This document shows, in pieces, positions 23,726-32,403 of a stretch of DNA of 64,000 nt. Every line of letters starts with the position of its first letter. Within the stretch, counting starts at the first letter, position 1. Both the position numbers and the translations under genes were made by a program. Under the pieces are notes generated by a model that had not been told where the DNA came from, searched no databases, and worked only from the letters and a program-made list of their open reading frames with translations. Source of the stretch: Myxococcales bacterium (lineage in GTDB: Bacteria; Myxococcota_A; Polyangia; Polyangiales; Polyangiaceae); contig JANYHK010000017.1 of assembly GCA_025359105.1 (NCBI GenBank), positions 1-64,000 of the forward strand. Reading direction: 5' to 3'.

Positions 23726-25807
23726 GTGGGCTGTCGTGTCCGTCGCTTGCTCGCGTGCGTCGCCCTGGCGCTCGGCTCGTTCGTGGCGGCGTGCGGTGGC
23801 GGGAGCACGTCCGTGGTCGCCCTCGACGACGACGCTTCGGTCGCCGACGCGGGCAATGACGCCGAGACCGACGCGACAGTGCCCACGGACGCGCCCCAAA
23901 CGCCCGACGCGTCCGACGCCGCGGCCACGGACGCCGGGCCCGATGCGATCGCGTGCACGCCGCTCGTCGTGGACGCCGCGCTCGTCGACGGCATGATCGT
24001 GGGTCTTCCGTCGTCGAGCGTGGTGGTGTCCCCGCCCGTCGTCACCCCCCAGGTCTCGGTGACGCCGCCCGCCAACCACTTCCAGAAGCAGGTCGGCGTG
24101 CTGAACCTGTCGCCCACGATCGCCGACGCACAGTCCGTCGTCCACATGCTCGCGCCGATGGGGATGCCCTACGCCATCACGACGTCGCCCGTGCTCGCCA
24201 TCCAGCACGACATGGCCATCTTCTTTCCGGAGGCGACCGCGTCGAGCTTCGACGCGACGGCGCTCCAGCTCCTCACGCAGTACGTGCAGGGGGGCGGCGT
24301 CGTCGTGATGAAGTACTCCGAGGTCGCGGCCCTCAAGACGCTCGGCGGCGTCGCCTCGAGCACGTTCCGCCTCGAGCACCACGGGGTGGACCTCACGGCG
24401 GCCGGCAAAGCGCTGTTTCCGTCGCTCGACCGCCCCGAGGAGCAGCACATCCCGCTCGGCGGCGACCCCGGCGTGTACCTTAACACCTGGGCGATGGACC
24501 TCGATCCCGCCGCGACCGCGACGACGGTGATCGCGACGTTCGACGATGGGAAGGCGGCCATCGTCGAGCACAAGGTCGGCGCGGGGGTCGTCTACACCTT
24601 CGGCGTCGACTGGCGCGACGTCGTTCTCCGCAACCAGCTCGGCCACGCCATCGACGCGACGCGCGGGTACATCAACCTGTTCGAGCCGGCCACCGACGCA
24701 TGGATGCTGATGCTCCGCGATCTGTACGACGCGCGCGTTCGCTTCGGCGTCCGGCTCCACACGGCGCCGGCGGGGAGCCGCGGCTCGCTCCTCCTCTCCC
24801 ATGATCTCGACTGGGGCGCGAGCTACGACAACGCGATCCAGTTCATGAGGGACGAGGCTGCGCTCGGCGTGAACGCGACCTTCTTCGTGCACACGAAATA
24901 CGTCACCGACTCGCAGGACACGGCGTTCTTCGGCCCCGAGCGGGCGGCGCAGCTCGCGACGTTGCTTGCCGGCGGCGGCTCGATCGGCAGCCACACCGTC
25001 GCCCACTCACCGGTGCTCCACACCTTCCCGGTAGGGGACGGCACCGAGGCGTACCCCGCTTACGCGCCGTTCAACGTGTCGCTCGCGCAGACGACGGGGG
25101 CAACGCTGTTCGGCGAGCTCCGCGTCTCCAAGTCGCTCATCGATCCGGCGCTGGCTGGCCGCTGCGCGCCGCACGAGACGTTGACCTTCCGCGCCGGCAA
25201 CCTCGAGTACCACGCGGCCTCCCCGCAGACGATGGAGCGGCTCGGCTACCGCTTCGACTCCACGCGCGCCGTCGGCGACGTCCTGTCGAACTTCCCCTTC
25301 CGCGCGATGACCGACTGGCCCGACGCGCTCGACACGAGCGTCTTCGAGTTTCCCGTCACCCTCGAGGACCAGCTCGCGCCGCGCCTCGACCAGCGCGTCG
25401 CAGCGGCGCTGGCGGTCGTCGCCGCCAACGCCGACAACGGCGCGCCGACCACGCTGCTCGTCCATCCGAACGTCCTCGACTACAAGGAGAACGCGCTCAA
25501 GGCGATCGTGCAGGGTCTCCCCGCCGGCGTGAAGGCGATGGGGGTGGAGGCCTTCGGTGCGTTCTGGCGCGCGCGGGACGCCGCGACGCTCTCGTTCATC
25601 AACTACGACGACAGCACGAAGACGCTCACCCTCACCCTCACGACGCCACTTGCCGCGGAGGGCCTCACGATCCGGGTGAGCCCCCAGGTTTCGAGCGTGA
25701 AGTCGCCGGCGGGGGTGACGCTGGTGACCGGCACATCGGGCAATTTCGTGGTCCTTCCGCCGCTCGCGGCCGGCGCGACGCTCACGATTACCCTCGGCTA
25801 TATCTGA
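23726..25807 (+). CDS. Polysaccharide-deacetylase-domain lipoprotein, 693 aa
   Basis: GTG 23726 starts a lipoprotein signal (FVAAC lipobox), then an Asp/Ala-rich linker, a Rossmann-like region (about 90-330) and a NodB-like region. Motif 1 SHDLDW carries two Asp, motif 2 GSHTVAHS has both His of H-x-x-x-H, and motif 3 FRAGN has Arg; so metal ligands are complete. It lies 3' of the export protein gene. It is likely to N-deacetylate secreted sugar, as PgaB does in PNAG; substrate is inferred from context only. Confidence 0.8.
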   Translation: MGCRVRRLLACVALALGSFVAACGGGSTSVVALDDDASVADAGNDAETDATVPTDAPQTPDASDAAATDAGPDAIACTPLVVDAALVDGMIVGLPSSSVVVSPPVVTPQVSVTPPANHFQKQVGVLNLSPTIADAQSVVHMLAPMGMPYAITTSPVLAIQHDMAIFFPEATASSFDATALQLLTQYVQGGGVVVMKYSEVAALKTLGGVASSTFRLEHHGVDLTAAGKALFPSLDRPEEQHIPLGGDPGVYLNTWAMDLDPAATATTVIATFDDGKAAIVEHKVGAGVVYTFGVDWRDVVLRNQLGHAIDATRGYINLFEPATDAWMLMLRDLYDARVRFGVRLHTAPAGSRGSLLLSHDLDWGASYDNAIQFMRDEAALGVNATFFVHTKYVTDSQDTAFFGPERAAQLATLLAGGGSIGSHTVAHSPVLHTFPVGDGTEAYPAYAPFNVSLAQTTGATLFGELRVSKSLIDPALAGRCAPHETLTFRAGNLEYHAASPQTMERLGYRFDSTRAVGDVLSNFPFRAMTDWPDALDTSVFEFPVTLEDQLAPRLDQRVAAALAVVAANADNGAPTTLLVHPNVLDYKENALKAIVQGLPAGVKAMGVEAFGAFWRARDAATLSFINYDDSTKTLTLTLTTPLAAEGLTIRVSPQVSSVKSPAGVTLVTGTSGNFVVLPPLAAGATLTITLGYI

Positions 25808-25833
25808 GCGAATGACCTAAAGGTCCGCCGCGC

Positions 25834-26160
25834 GTGGCCGTTCCACGTGACGTGAACCTCCCGAGTCAGTCTCCCCGTGCGCTGGACAGGGTCCTCGGCG
25901 AGCTGCGCGTCGCGCGCACAGCCCTCGACGCGGGCGAAGAGGCGACGGGCGAGACCGCGCTGGCGCACGCGTTCGCCGAGCTCGGCACGGCGTACGCGCA
26001 CCTCGGTGCGCACGAGAGACCGGAGGTGACCGCCCGTCTTCTCGGCGTCTACGATCTCTGCGTGCGGTACATCGGCGCCGCGGCTCCAGGGAGGACGCGC
26101 GGCCTCACCGCCGCGATCGCTCTCCTGGCGCCCGTACGCGACGCGCTCGCCGCGGGCTGA
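25834..26160 (+). CDS. Small helical protein, FliS-like shape, 108 aa
   Basis: GTG start 25834, in a plus-strand position after the deacetylase. Helical pattern RALDRVLGELRVARTALDAGE...LLGVYDLCVRYIGAAAP...ALLAPVRDALAAG. The L-x-x-V/L-Y-D-x-C-x-R-x-I segment resembles flagellin chaperone FliS, but no flagellar gene is near. Treat as unassigned. Confidence 0.45.
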   Translation: MAVPRDVNLPSQSPRALDRVLGELRVARTALDAGEEATGETALAHAFAELGTAYAHLGAHERPEVTARLLGVYDLCVRYIGAAAPGRTRGLTAAIALLAPVRDALAAG

Positions 26161-26172
26161 CTCGCCGGCGCG

Positions 26173-26883
26173 TCAGCGAGGAGGCCGGCAGATCTTCACG
26201 CCGCCGAAGGGCGCGGGAACGCAGACCTCGGGGGGCGGGCAGTCCTGGGTGCCGTCGCAAAGCTGAACGCCGCCTCCGCCGCCGGGGCCGCCTCCGCCGC
26301 ACGTGGGCGCACATTTCGCGCCGCCGCCGCCGCCGCCGCCGCCACCGCCACCACCGCCACCACCGAATCGCCCGCAGCAGACCTGGCCTGCGGGGCAACT
26401 CTGCGAGCCGGTGCACGCGAGCGAGATGCCGCCCTGGCACTTGCCGATCGGCGTGCACGCCTCGCTCGCGGTGCCGCCGCCGGGGCCGCCCTGGAACGTG
26501 ACGCAGCACTCCTGGATGCCCGCCGTGCACGTCTCCTTGCCGCACGCGATCGCGCCGGGCACGCTCGCGTCGACGACGGTGCCGCTCGTGCCTCCGCTCG
26601 TGCCTCCGCTGCTCGTCGATCCCCCTCCGCTGGTGGAGCCGCCGCCGCCGCCGCTCGTGCCCCCGCTCGTTCCGCCACTCGCACCGCCGCTGCTCGCGCC
26701 GCCGCTCGTGCCGAAGCCGCTGCTGCTCGCGCCACCGCTGCTCGCGCCGCTGCTCGCGCCGCTACTGCTACTGCTCGCGCCGCCGTCGGCCGTCTCGCCG
26801 AACTCGTCGAGCGTCCGTCCGCCGCACGCGGCGATGAGCACGAACCCCGAAACGACGCCGACCGATACGCCTGTTCGCTTCAT
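26173..26883 (-). CDS. Cys-rich Ser/Gly-repeat lipoprotein, 236 aa
   Basis: Lipoprotein signal MKRTGVSV...LIAACGG, then about 75 residues of Ser/Gly/Thr low complexity, then two Cys-rich modules: CGKETCTAGIQECC and CTGSQSCPAGQVCC, each with an adjacent CxxC, and a final CPPPEVC. A Gly-tract sits in the second module. It is a near paralogue of the next upstream gene (26951) with identical order and Cys spacing. Function unknown; cell-surface location inferred. Confidence 0.8.
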   Translation of the reverse strand: MKRTGVSVGVVSGFVLIAACGGRTLDEFGETADGGASSSSSGASSGASSGGASSSGFGTSGGASSGGASGGTSGGTSGGGGGSTSGGGSTSSGGTSGGTSGTVVDASVPGAIACGKETCTAGIQECCVTFQGGPGGGTASEACTPIGKCQGGISLACTGSQSCPAGQVCCGRFGGGGGGGGGGGGGGGAKCAPTCGGGGPGGGGGVQLCDGTQDCPPPEVCVPAPFGGVKICRPPR

Positions 26884-26950
26884 GGCCCGACCTCTTCGAA
26901 AGGGATTATGCCAGACAAAGGCAACTTCTTCTGCCGGTTCTGGAGTCGCT

Positions 26951-27745
26951 CTATCGGCAGATGCCGATCCCGCCGATCGGCAGGGGGAAGCATTTCCGGC
27001 CGGCCGGGCAGTCCTGGGGACCCGAGCACAGCTGGATGCCGCCGCCCGGACCGCCGCCGCCGCACGACGGAGCGCACTTCGCGCCGGCGCCGCCACCACC
27101 GAACTGCAAGCAGCAAACCTCGCCTTTCGGGCAGCTGTCCGAGCCGGTGCACGTGAGTGAGATGCCGCCCTGGCACGTGCCGAGCGGAGCGCAGGTCTCG
27201 CTCACGCCGCCTTGAATCGTGACGCAGCACTCTTCGACGCCCGCGACGCACGTGGCCTGGCCACACGAGATCGTCCCGCCCCCGGTGCCCGAAGAGCCGC
27301 CGCTGGTTCCGCTGGTTCCGCTGGTTCCGCTGGTTCCGCTGGTTCCGCTTGTCCCGCTGGTGGAGCCGCTACTGGTTCCGCTGGTGCCGCTGGTTCCACT
27401 GGTTCCGCTGGTCGAGCCGCTACTGGTTCCGCTGGTTCCGCTGGTGGAGCCGCTACTGGTTCCGCTGGTTCCGCTGGTTCCGCTGGTTCCGCTGGTGGAG
27501 CCGCTACTGGTTCCGCTGGTGCCGCTGGTGCCGCTGGTGCTGCTGGTTCCGCTGGTTCCGCTGGTTCCGCCGGTGGAGCCGCTGCTGGTTCCGCTGGTTC
27601 CGCTCGCGCCGCTGGTGGAGCCGCTGGTCCCGCTGCTGGATCCACCGCCGCCGTCGAGGGCGTCGAAGTCGGAGAGCGTCCGGCCACCGCACGCGGCGTA
27701 GCCGAGCACCAACCCGATGACGACCATCACGCCCGCTCGCTTCAT
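26951..27745 (-). CDS. Cys-rich lipoprotein with long GTS repeat, 264 aa
   Basis: Paralogue of the 26173 gene. A lipobox Cys near residue 19 is followed by about 110 residues built from Gly-Thr-Ser units, then the same two Cys modules (CGQATCVAGVEECC, CTGSDSCPKGEVCC) and CPAGRKCF. It probably carries the Cys module away from the membrane on a flexible, repeat-variable stalk. The shared MKR start and Cys order show tandem duplication. Confidence 0.8.
   Translation of the reverse strand: MKRAGVMVVIGLVLGYAACGGRTLSDFDALDGGGGSSSGTSGSTSGASGTSGTSSGSTGGTSGTSGTSSTSGTSGTSGTSSGSTSGTSGTSGTSGTSSGSTSGTSGTSSGSTSGTSGTSGTSGTSSGSTSGTSGTSGTSGTSGTSGTSGGSSGTGGGTISCGQATCVAGVEECCVTIQGGVSETCAPLGTCQGGISLTCTGSDSCPKGEVCCLQFGGGGAGAKCAPSCGGGGPGGGIQLCSGPQDCPAGRKCFPLPIGGIGICR
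27299..27626. repeat. Coding 9-bp tandem repeat (ggttccgct), about 30 units
   Basis: Imperfect tandem repeats of ggttccgct, interleaved with ggtggagcc and gctact units, code for the (Gly-Thr-Ser) stalk of the lipoprotein. In-frame units make length variation by slippage likely. Confidence 0.85.
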
Positions 27746-27809
27746 GGCTCGACCTCGTGACGCAGTATGCCAGATCGCGCGGGCTCCGCCTGTCAGAGCA
27801 GGAGCGCTT

Positions 27810-28529
27810 TCAGAGCTTGCCGGTGAGCGCGTCCGCCCGAAGCTTCCAGACGACGCCGATCGCCTCGACGAAGATCTTTCTGCTCATCTTGGACTGCCCG
27901 GCGCGTCGATCGACGAACACGATCGGCACCTCGGTCACCTTCATCCCGCGCAGGACGGCGCGGAAGGTCATCTCGATCTGGAACGAATACCCGTTCGAGC
28001 GCACGCCCTCGAGGTCGATCGCCTCGAGCGCGCGCCGCGTGAAGGCCTTGTACCCGCTCGTCAAATCCTTCACGCCGAGGCCGAGGATGGTCCGCGAGTA
28101 GATCGACCCGCCCTTCGAGATGAAGTGCCGGCCGATCCCCCAGCCCTCGACGCCCCCGCCCGGGATGTTGCGCGAGCCGATGACCACGTCGGCGCCGTCG
28201 TCCATCGCGCGGAAGAAGCTCGGCAAGTAGCGCACATCGTGGGACAGGTCCGCATCCATCTCGAGGAAGCGCTCGTACCCTTCGCCCAGGCCCTTGGTGA
28301 ACGCCTGGATGTACGCCGTGCCGAGACCCTGCTTGCCCGCGCGGTGCATCACGCGGACATGGCTGTCCTTCGCGGCGATCGCGTCCGCGATCTGGCCCGT
28401 CCCGTCGGGCGAGTTGTCGTCGACGACCATGATGTCGGCGTCGGGCGCCGCGCCGCGGACCGCCTCGATGAACTGCGGGAGGTTGTCCTTCTCGTTGTAG
28501 GTCGGGGTGACGATGAGGGTCCGCGCCAT
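27810..28529 (-). CDS. Polyprenol-phosphate mannosyltransferase-type GT2, 239 aa
   Basis: DPM1-like soluble family-2 glycosyltransferase. It has TPTYNEKDNLP, VVDDNSPDGTG, the metal-binding EMDADLSH, and DLTSGYKAF. No membrane anchor is visible, as in the DPM1 short type. Such enzymes load polyprenyl phosphate with mannose or glucose. ATG 28529 is used (alternative 28544). The substrate cannot be told from sequence. Confidence 0.9.
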   Translation of the reverse strand: MARTLIVTPTYNEKDNLPQFIEAVRGAAPDADIMVVDDNSPDGTGQIADAIAAKDSHVRVMHRAGKQGLGTAYIQAFTKGLGEGYERFLEMDADLSHDVRYLPSFFRAMDDGADVVIGSRNIPGGGVEGWGIGRHFISKGGSIYSRTILGLGVKDLTSGYKAFTRRALEAIDLEGVRSNGYSFQIEMTFRAVLRGMKVTEVPIVFVDRRAGQSKMSRKIFVEAIGVVWKLRADALTGKL

Positions 28530-28639
28530 GAGGGGTCCGGCCATAGCACATGTGCGCCCGGCTCGTCCCGGCGCTCTGCCAGCACAGGGCGCGCCTTTGG
28601 CGGTTCCAGCCGGGGCGCCGGCGCTGATAGAATCGTGGG

Positions 28640-30451
28640 GTGACCCTCAAGAGCGACACGCGCGCCGACAGCGCACGCATCGTCGACCTGGAGGCTGCGC
28701 TCGCGCGAGAAATGCGCATCAGCGCGGCGCTCCGCGAGGTCGGGCTCGCTCTCGGCACCACGCTCGATCTCGATCAGCTGCTCGAGCTCATCTTGAGCAA
28801 GATCACCGAGGCCCTCGAGGCCGACCGCGCCACGCTCTACCTCCTCGACGAGTCCAAAGACGAGCTCGTCAGCCGCATCGTCCAGGGCGACGAGGTCAAG
28901 TCCATCCGGCTCAAGGTCGGCCACGGCATCGCCGGCCACGTCGCGCGCACCGGCAAGTCGCTCAACATCAAGGACGCGTACAAGGACCCGCGCTTCAACC
29001 CCGAGTGGGACATGCTCTCGGGCTACCGGACGCGCACCATCCTGGTCGCGCCGATGAAGAACCACCTCGGCCGCACCATCGGCGTCGTGCAGGTGCTGAA
29101 CAAGAAGAGGGGCGAGTTCTCGGAGGTCGACGCCGTCATCCTCGCGGCGCTGGCCACGCAGGCGGCCATCTCGATCGACAACTCGCGTCTCTTCCTGTCG
29201 GTCACGCAGAAGAACATGCAGCTGCTCGACATCAAAGAGCAGCTCGAGCACCGCATCCGGGACCTGAAGCTCCTGTTCGATCTCGAGAGCGCGATGGGCC
29301 GCGCCTCCTCGCTGGAAGAGCTCTTCACGGCCGTCCTGTCCGAGGCGATGCGCGTGACCGAGGCGCGCGCCAGCGCCGTCCTCCTCAAGGAAGGCCCCAC
29401 CGGCGTCCCGACGCTCTACGTCTTCGACGACAAGCACAAGCGCCTGCGCACCTTCCCGGTGAAGGAAGGGCAGGGGTTCATCGGCTGGGCGCTCCGCCAC
29501 AACGAGCTCGTTCACAGCGCCGACGCCAAGAACGATACCCGCAACGACGCCGCGCTGGCCGAGCTCACCGGCATCGAGGCCACCAACGCCGTCGCCGTCC
29601 CGCTCGAGGGCGAGGACAGCGGCACCATGGGCGCCATCGCGCTCTACAACAAGCGCTCGCCGCAGGGCTTCGACGAGGACGATCGCGCGCTCATCGTCCT
29701 CATCTCCGCCAACGCCTCGACGGCGATCCGCCTCCAGCTCGCGCGCGAGTCCCGCGAGCGCGAGGAGCGCCTGACGACGATCGGCCGCCTCCTCTCCGGC
29801 GTCATCCACGATCTCAAGACCCCGCTCACCGTCATCAGCGGCTACGTGCAGCTGATGCAGACCGCCGAGGACAAGGCGCAGCGCGAAGAGTTCGCCGAGC
29901 TCATCTTGAAGCAGTTCGACCACATCTCCGCGATGCAGCGCGACGTCCTCGAGTTCGCGCGCGGCGAGAAGAGCGTGCTCGTTCGCAAGGTGTATCTGTC
30001 CAAGTTCTTCTCGGACGTGAAGGTCCAGATCGAAGGCCAGCTCGCCTACCACGACGTCGAGCTCGTCGTGGACCTGCAAGACAAGGGCACCGCGCGCTTC
30101 GACGAAGGCAAGATCCTCCGCGTCATCCACAACCTCGCGCGCAACGCCGCCGAGGCGATGGCCGACAAGGGCGGCAAGCTCACCATCAAGGTGACGCGCG
30201 ACAAGGACGACGGCGCGATCGTCATGACCTTCACGGACAACGGGCCCGGCATCCCCAAGGACATCGAGCACCGCCTCTTCCAGTCGTTCGTCACGCACGG
30301 CAAGAAGGGCGGGACCGGCCTCGGCCTCGCCATCGTGAAGAAGATCGCCGAGGAGCACGGCGGCACCGTCAGCGTGCACTCGTCGTCGCGCGGCGCCAAA
30401 TTCGAGCTTCGCCTCCCGCAGCCCAAGCCCAAAGAAGACGGCGGCGGGTAG
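28640..30451 (+). CDS. Two-GAF sensor histidine kinase, 603 aa
   Basis: Order: short coiled N terminus, GAF (about 45-190), linker, second GAF (about 235-375), DHp with VIHDLKTPLT, HATPase with NLARNAAEAM, DNGPGIP and GTGLGLAIV. GTG start 28640. No membrane helix; a cytosolic or small-molecule sensor. No response regulator is adjacent, so its partner is unknown. It reads away from the glycosyltransferase. Confidence 0.9.
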   Translation: MTLKSDTRADSARIVDLEAALAREMRISAALREVGLALGTTLDLDQLLELILSKITEALEADRATLYLLDESKDELVSRIVQGDEVKSIRLKVGHGIAGHVARTGKSLNIKDAYKDPRFNPEWDMLSGYRTRTILVAPMKNHLGRTIGVVQVLNKKRGEFSEVDAVILAALATQAAISIDNSRLFLSVTQKNMQLLDIKEQLEHRIRDLKLLFDLESAMGRASSLEELFTAVLSEAMRVTEARASAVLLKEGPTGVPTLYVFDDKHKRLRTFPVKEGQGFIGWALRHNELVHSADAKNDTRNDAALAELTGIEATNAVAVPLEGEDSGTMGAIALYNKRSPQGFDEDDRALIVLISANASTAIRLQLARESREREERLTTIGRLLSGVIHDLKTPLTVISGYVQLMQTAEDKAQREEFAELILKQFDHISAMQRDVLEFARGEKSVLVRKVYLSKFFSDVKVQIEGQLAYHDVELVVDLQDKGTARFDEGKILRVIHNLARNAAEAMADKGGKLTIKVTRDKDDGAIVMTFTDNGPGIPKDIEHRLFQSFVTHGKKGGTGLGLAIVKKIAEEHGGTVSVHSSSRGAKFELRLPQPKPKEDGGG

Positions 30452-30488
30452 CGTGCGCGGCTTGGTCTCGGGCTCGATTTCGATCTCC

Positions 30489-31757
30489 ATGGCCCGCGTC
30501 CTCGCGTGCGCCGCGCTCCTCGTGGTCGCCACCGGCGCGCGCGCCGACACGCTCCTGCCGCCGTGGTCCGACGTCGACGATCTACCCATCCCGCTCTGGG
30601 CCAGGAGCGTCGCCCCGCGCAAGCTCGACGTCGCCATCTACGCGGCGCCCGGCAAGACCGACGTGCGCCGCGGCAGCGTCTTCCCCGGCGCGCGCCTCCC
30701 CTTGTACGCCGCCAAGCGCGGCCCGAGCTGCGCCGGCCGATGGCTGGAGGTCGGCCCCCTCGCGTGGGTCTGCTCCGACGTCGCCGAGATGTCGCAGGAC
30801 GACAAGCTCCTCCCGCCCATCGCGCGCGCCGCCGACGGCATGCCGTTTCGCTACTACTTCGCCGGCAAGGACGGCGCGGCAGCGTTCCTCACCCTCGAGC
30901 GCGCGCTCGACGACGCGCCCGACTACGAGCTCGAGCCCGGCTTCGGCATCGCCACCGTGGGCGAGCGCGTGGCGCACGGCGAGCGCTGGGCCCAGACACG
31001 CAGCGGCCGCTGGATCGCGCTGCGCGAGCTCGGCGCCGCGCACCCCAGCGGCTTCCACGGCGAGGAGCTCGACGGCCACCTCGACGTCGGCTGGATCCTG
31101 GGGGAGCGCGCAAGCGTGTATTCCACAAGCAAGGCCGAGAAGGTCGCGGACAGCCGCCTCCACTTCCAGGCGGTGCGCGTCAAGGAGGAGCTCGCGACCC
31201 CCCACGGCGTCATGCTCCGCATCTCCGACGACGGCGCGCCGCCCCTCTGGATGCGCGGTAAAGACGTCGTCCGCCCGACCGCCGCTCCACCCCCCGCCGA
31301 GGTGGGCGGGGAGGGGACCCACGAGAAGTGGATCGACATCGATCTCGCCACCCAGACCGTCACGGCCTACGACGGCACCCGCCCGGTCTTCGCGACGCTC
31401 GCCTCCACCGGCGTCGGCCCCCGCGGCAGCGACTCCGCGACGCCGCTCGGCACGCACCGCATCTGGGTCAAGCTCTTCACCACGAACATGGACAACCTCG
31501 AGAAGGACGACGCCGATCGCCACTACTCGATCGAGGACGTCCCCTGGGTCATGTTCTTCGACAAGGCGGTGGCCCTCCACGCGGCGTTCTGGCACCGCGA
31601 CTTCGGCCGCGTGAAGAGCCACGGCTGCGTGAACCTCGCCCCGCTCGACGCGCGCCGTCTCTTCGACTTCACCGCGCCCCACCTCCCCGCCGGCTGGAGC
31701 GCCGCCTTCCCGACCCCCCTCGAGCCAGGGACCGCCGTGCGCGTCCGCTCGGGGTAG
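30489..31757 (+). CDS. L,D-transpeptidase (YkuD), 422 aa
   Basis: Signal sequence MARVLACAALLVVATGARA, an about 250-residue N-terminal region of unknown role, then a YkuD domain with HRIWVKL, FFDKAVALHAAFWH and the catalytic SHGCVNL at about 376-382. It should act on periplasmic peptidoglycan, cross-linking or attaching proteins. ATG 30489 gives the signal peptide; a GTG at 30453 is in frame too. Confidence 0.9.
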   Translation: MARVLACAALLVVATGARADTLLPPWSDVDDLPIPLWARSVAPRKLDVAIYAAPGKTDVRRGSVFPGARLPLYAAKRGPSCAGRWLEVGPLAWVCSDVAEMSQDDKLLPPIARAADGMPFRYYFAGKDGAAAFLTLERALDDAPDYELEPGFGIATVGERVAHGERWAQTRSGRWIALRELGAAHPSGFHGEELDGHLDVGWILGERASVYSTSKAEKVADSRLHFQAVRVKEELATPHGVMLRISDDGAPPLWMRGKDVVRPTAAPPPAEVGGEGTHEKWIDIDLATQTVTAYDGTRPVFATLASTGVGPRGSDSATPLGTHRIWVKLFTTNMDNLEKDDADRHYSIEDVPWVMFFDKAVALHAAFWHRDFGRVKSHGCVNLAPLDARRLFDFTAPHLPAGWSAAFPTPLEPGTAVRVRSG

Positions 31758-31806
31758 GGCGTTCGAGATTGAGGTTTGGCCCGCAAAAAGGTAATGCAAA
31801 GGCCGT

Positions 31807-32400
31807 ATGTCTAGCCGGCTTCTCAGGGCGTTCGTCGGGGGTGTCTCGGTCGTGGGCACCGCGCTCGTCTGGCTGGCGGCGCCCGTCGGGTGCGCGTCTT
31901 CGTCGAGCGGCAACGAGCCGGCGCCGCCCCTGGCCGCCCAGTGCCCGGCCTCGGTCGCCGAAGCGATTGGCGCCGCGTGCTCGCGCGAGGGCGAGGACTG
32001 CGGCATCGGCTACGCCTGCGGCAACGTCCCCGAGCAAGCGCACTGCATCTGCGCCAAAGGCAAGTACGCGTGCACCGACGCCACCGGCGCCGCCGTCGCC
32101 AAGGGCGCCCAGCCCGCGTGCATCCCGCCCGGCCAGGCCAACGACAAGGAGTGCCCCACGTCCGAGAGCGCCGCCGCCAACAAGCCGTGCAAGACGGCGG
32201 GCCTGCTCTGCTCGTACATCGGCCTCAAGTGCCCCGAGCGGGCCGAGCCGAACCTCGACACCTGCCAGTGCGAGGGGGCGGCGAACGGCGGCGGCCTCTT
32301 CTTCCAGTGCGAGCCCCGCTTTTGCGTCCCGCGCTCCGACGCGAGCGACGACGCCTTCTCCGCGCCCGACACGTCCAGGGACGCCCCCGCGGACGGGTGA
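31807..32400 (+). CDS. Cys-rich lipoprotein, 197 aa
   Basis: Lipobox APVGC near residue 29, Ser/Gly stretch, then three Cys-rich modules (CSREGEDCGIGYACG, CKTAGLLCSY, CQCEG) and an Asp-rich tail. It resembles in style the Cys-rich lipoproteins at 26173 and 37806. No function known. It ends three bases before the ABC1 kinase gene. Confidence 0.75.
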   Translation: MSSRLLRAFVGGVSVVGTALVWLAAPVGCASSSSGNEPAPPLAAQCPASVAEAIGAACSREGEDCGIGYACGNVPEQAHCICAKGKYACTDATGAAVAKGAQPACIPPGQANDKECPTSESAAANKPCKTAGLLCSYIGLKCPERAEPNLDTCQCEGAANGGGLFFQCEPRFCVPRSDASDDAFSAPDTSRDAPADG

Positions 32401-32403
32401 GCG

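Noticed and set aside
27299-27626. Repeats considered as a CRISPR array
   Set aside because: The units are 9 bases, contiguous, without spacers, and are translated as Gly-Thr-Ser in a lipoprotein.
28349-31614. Long frames of 762 and 1035 codons on opposite strands across the histidine kinase and transpeptidase
   Set aside because: Both are low-complexity Arg/His/Ala or Arg/Pro text; the GAF kinase and YkuD protein explain the region.
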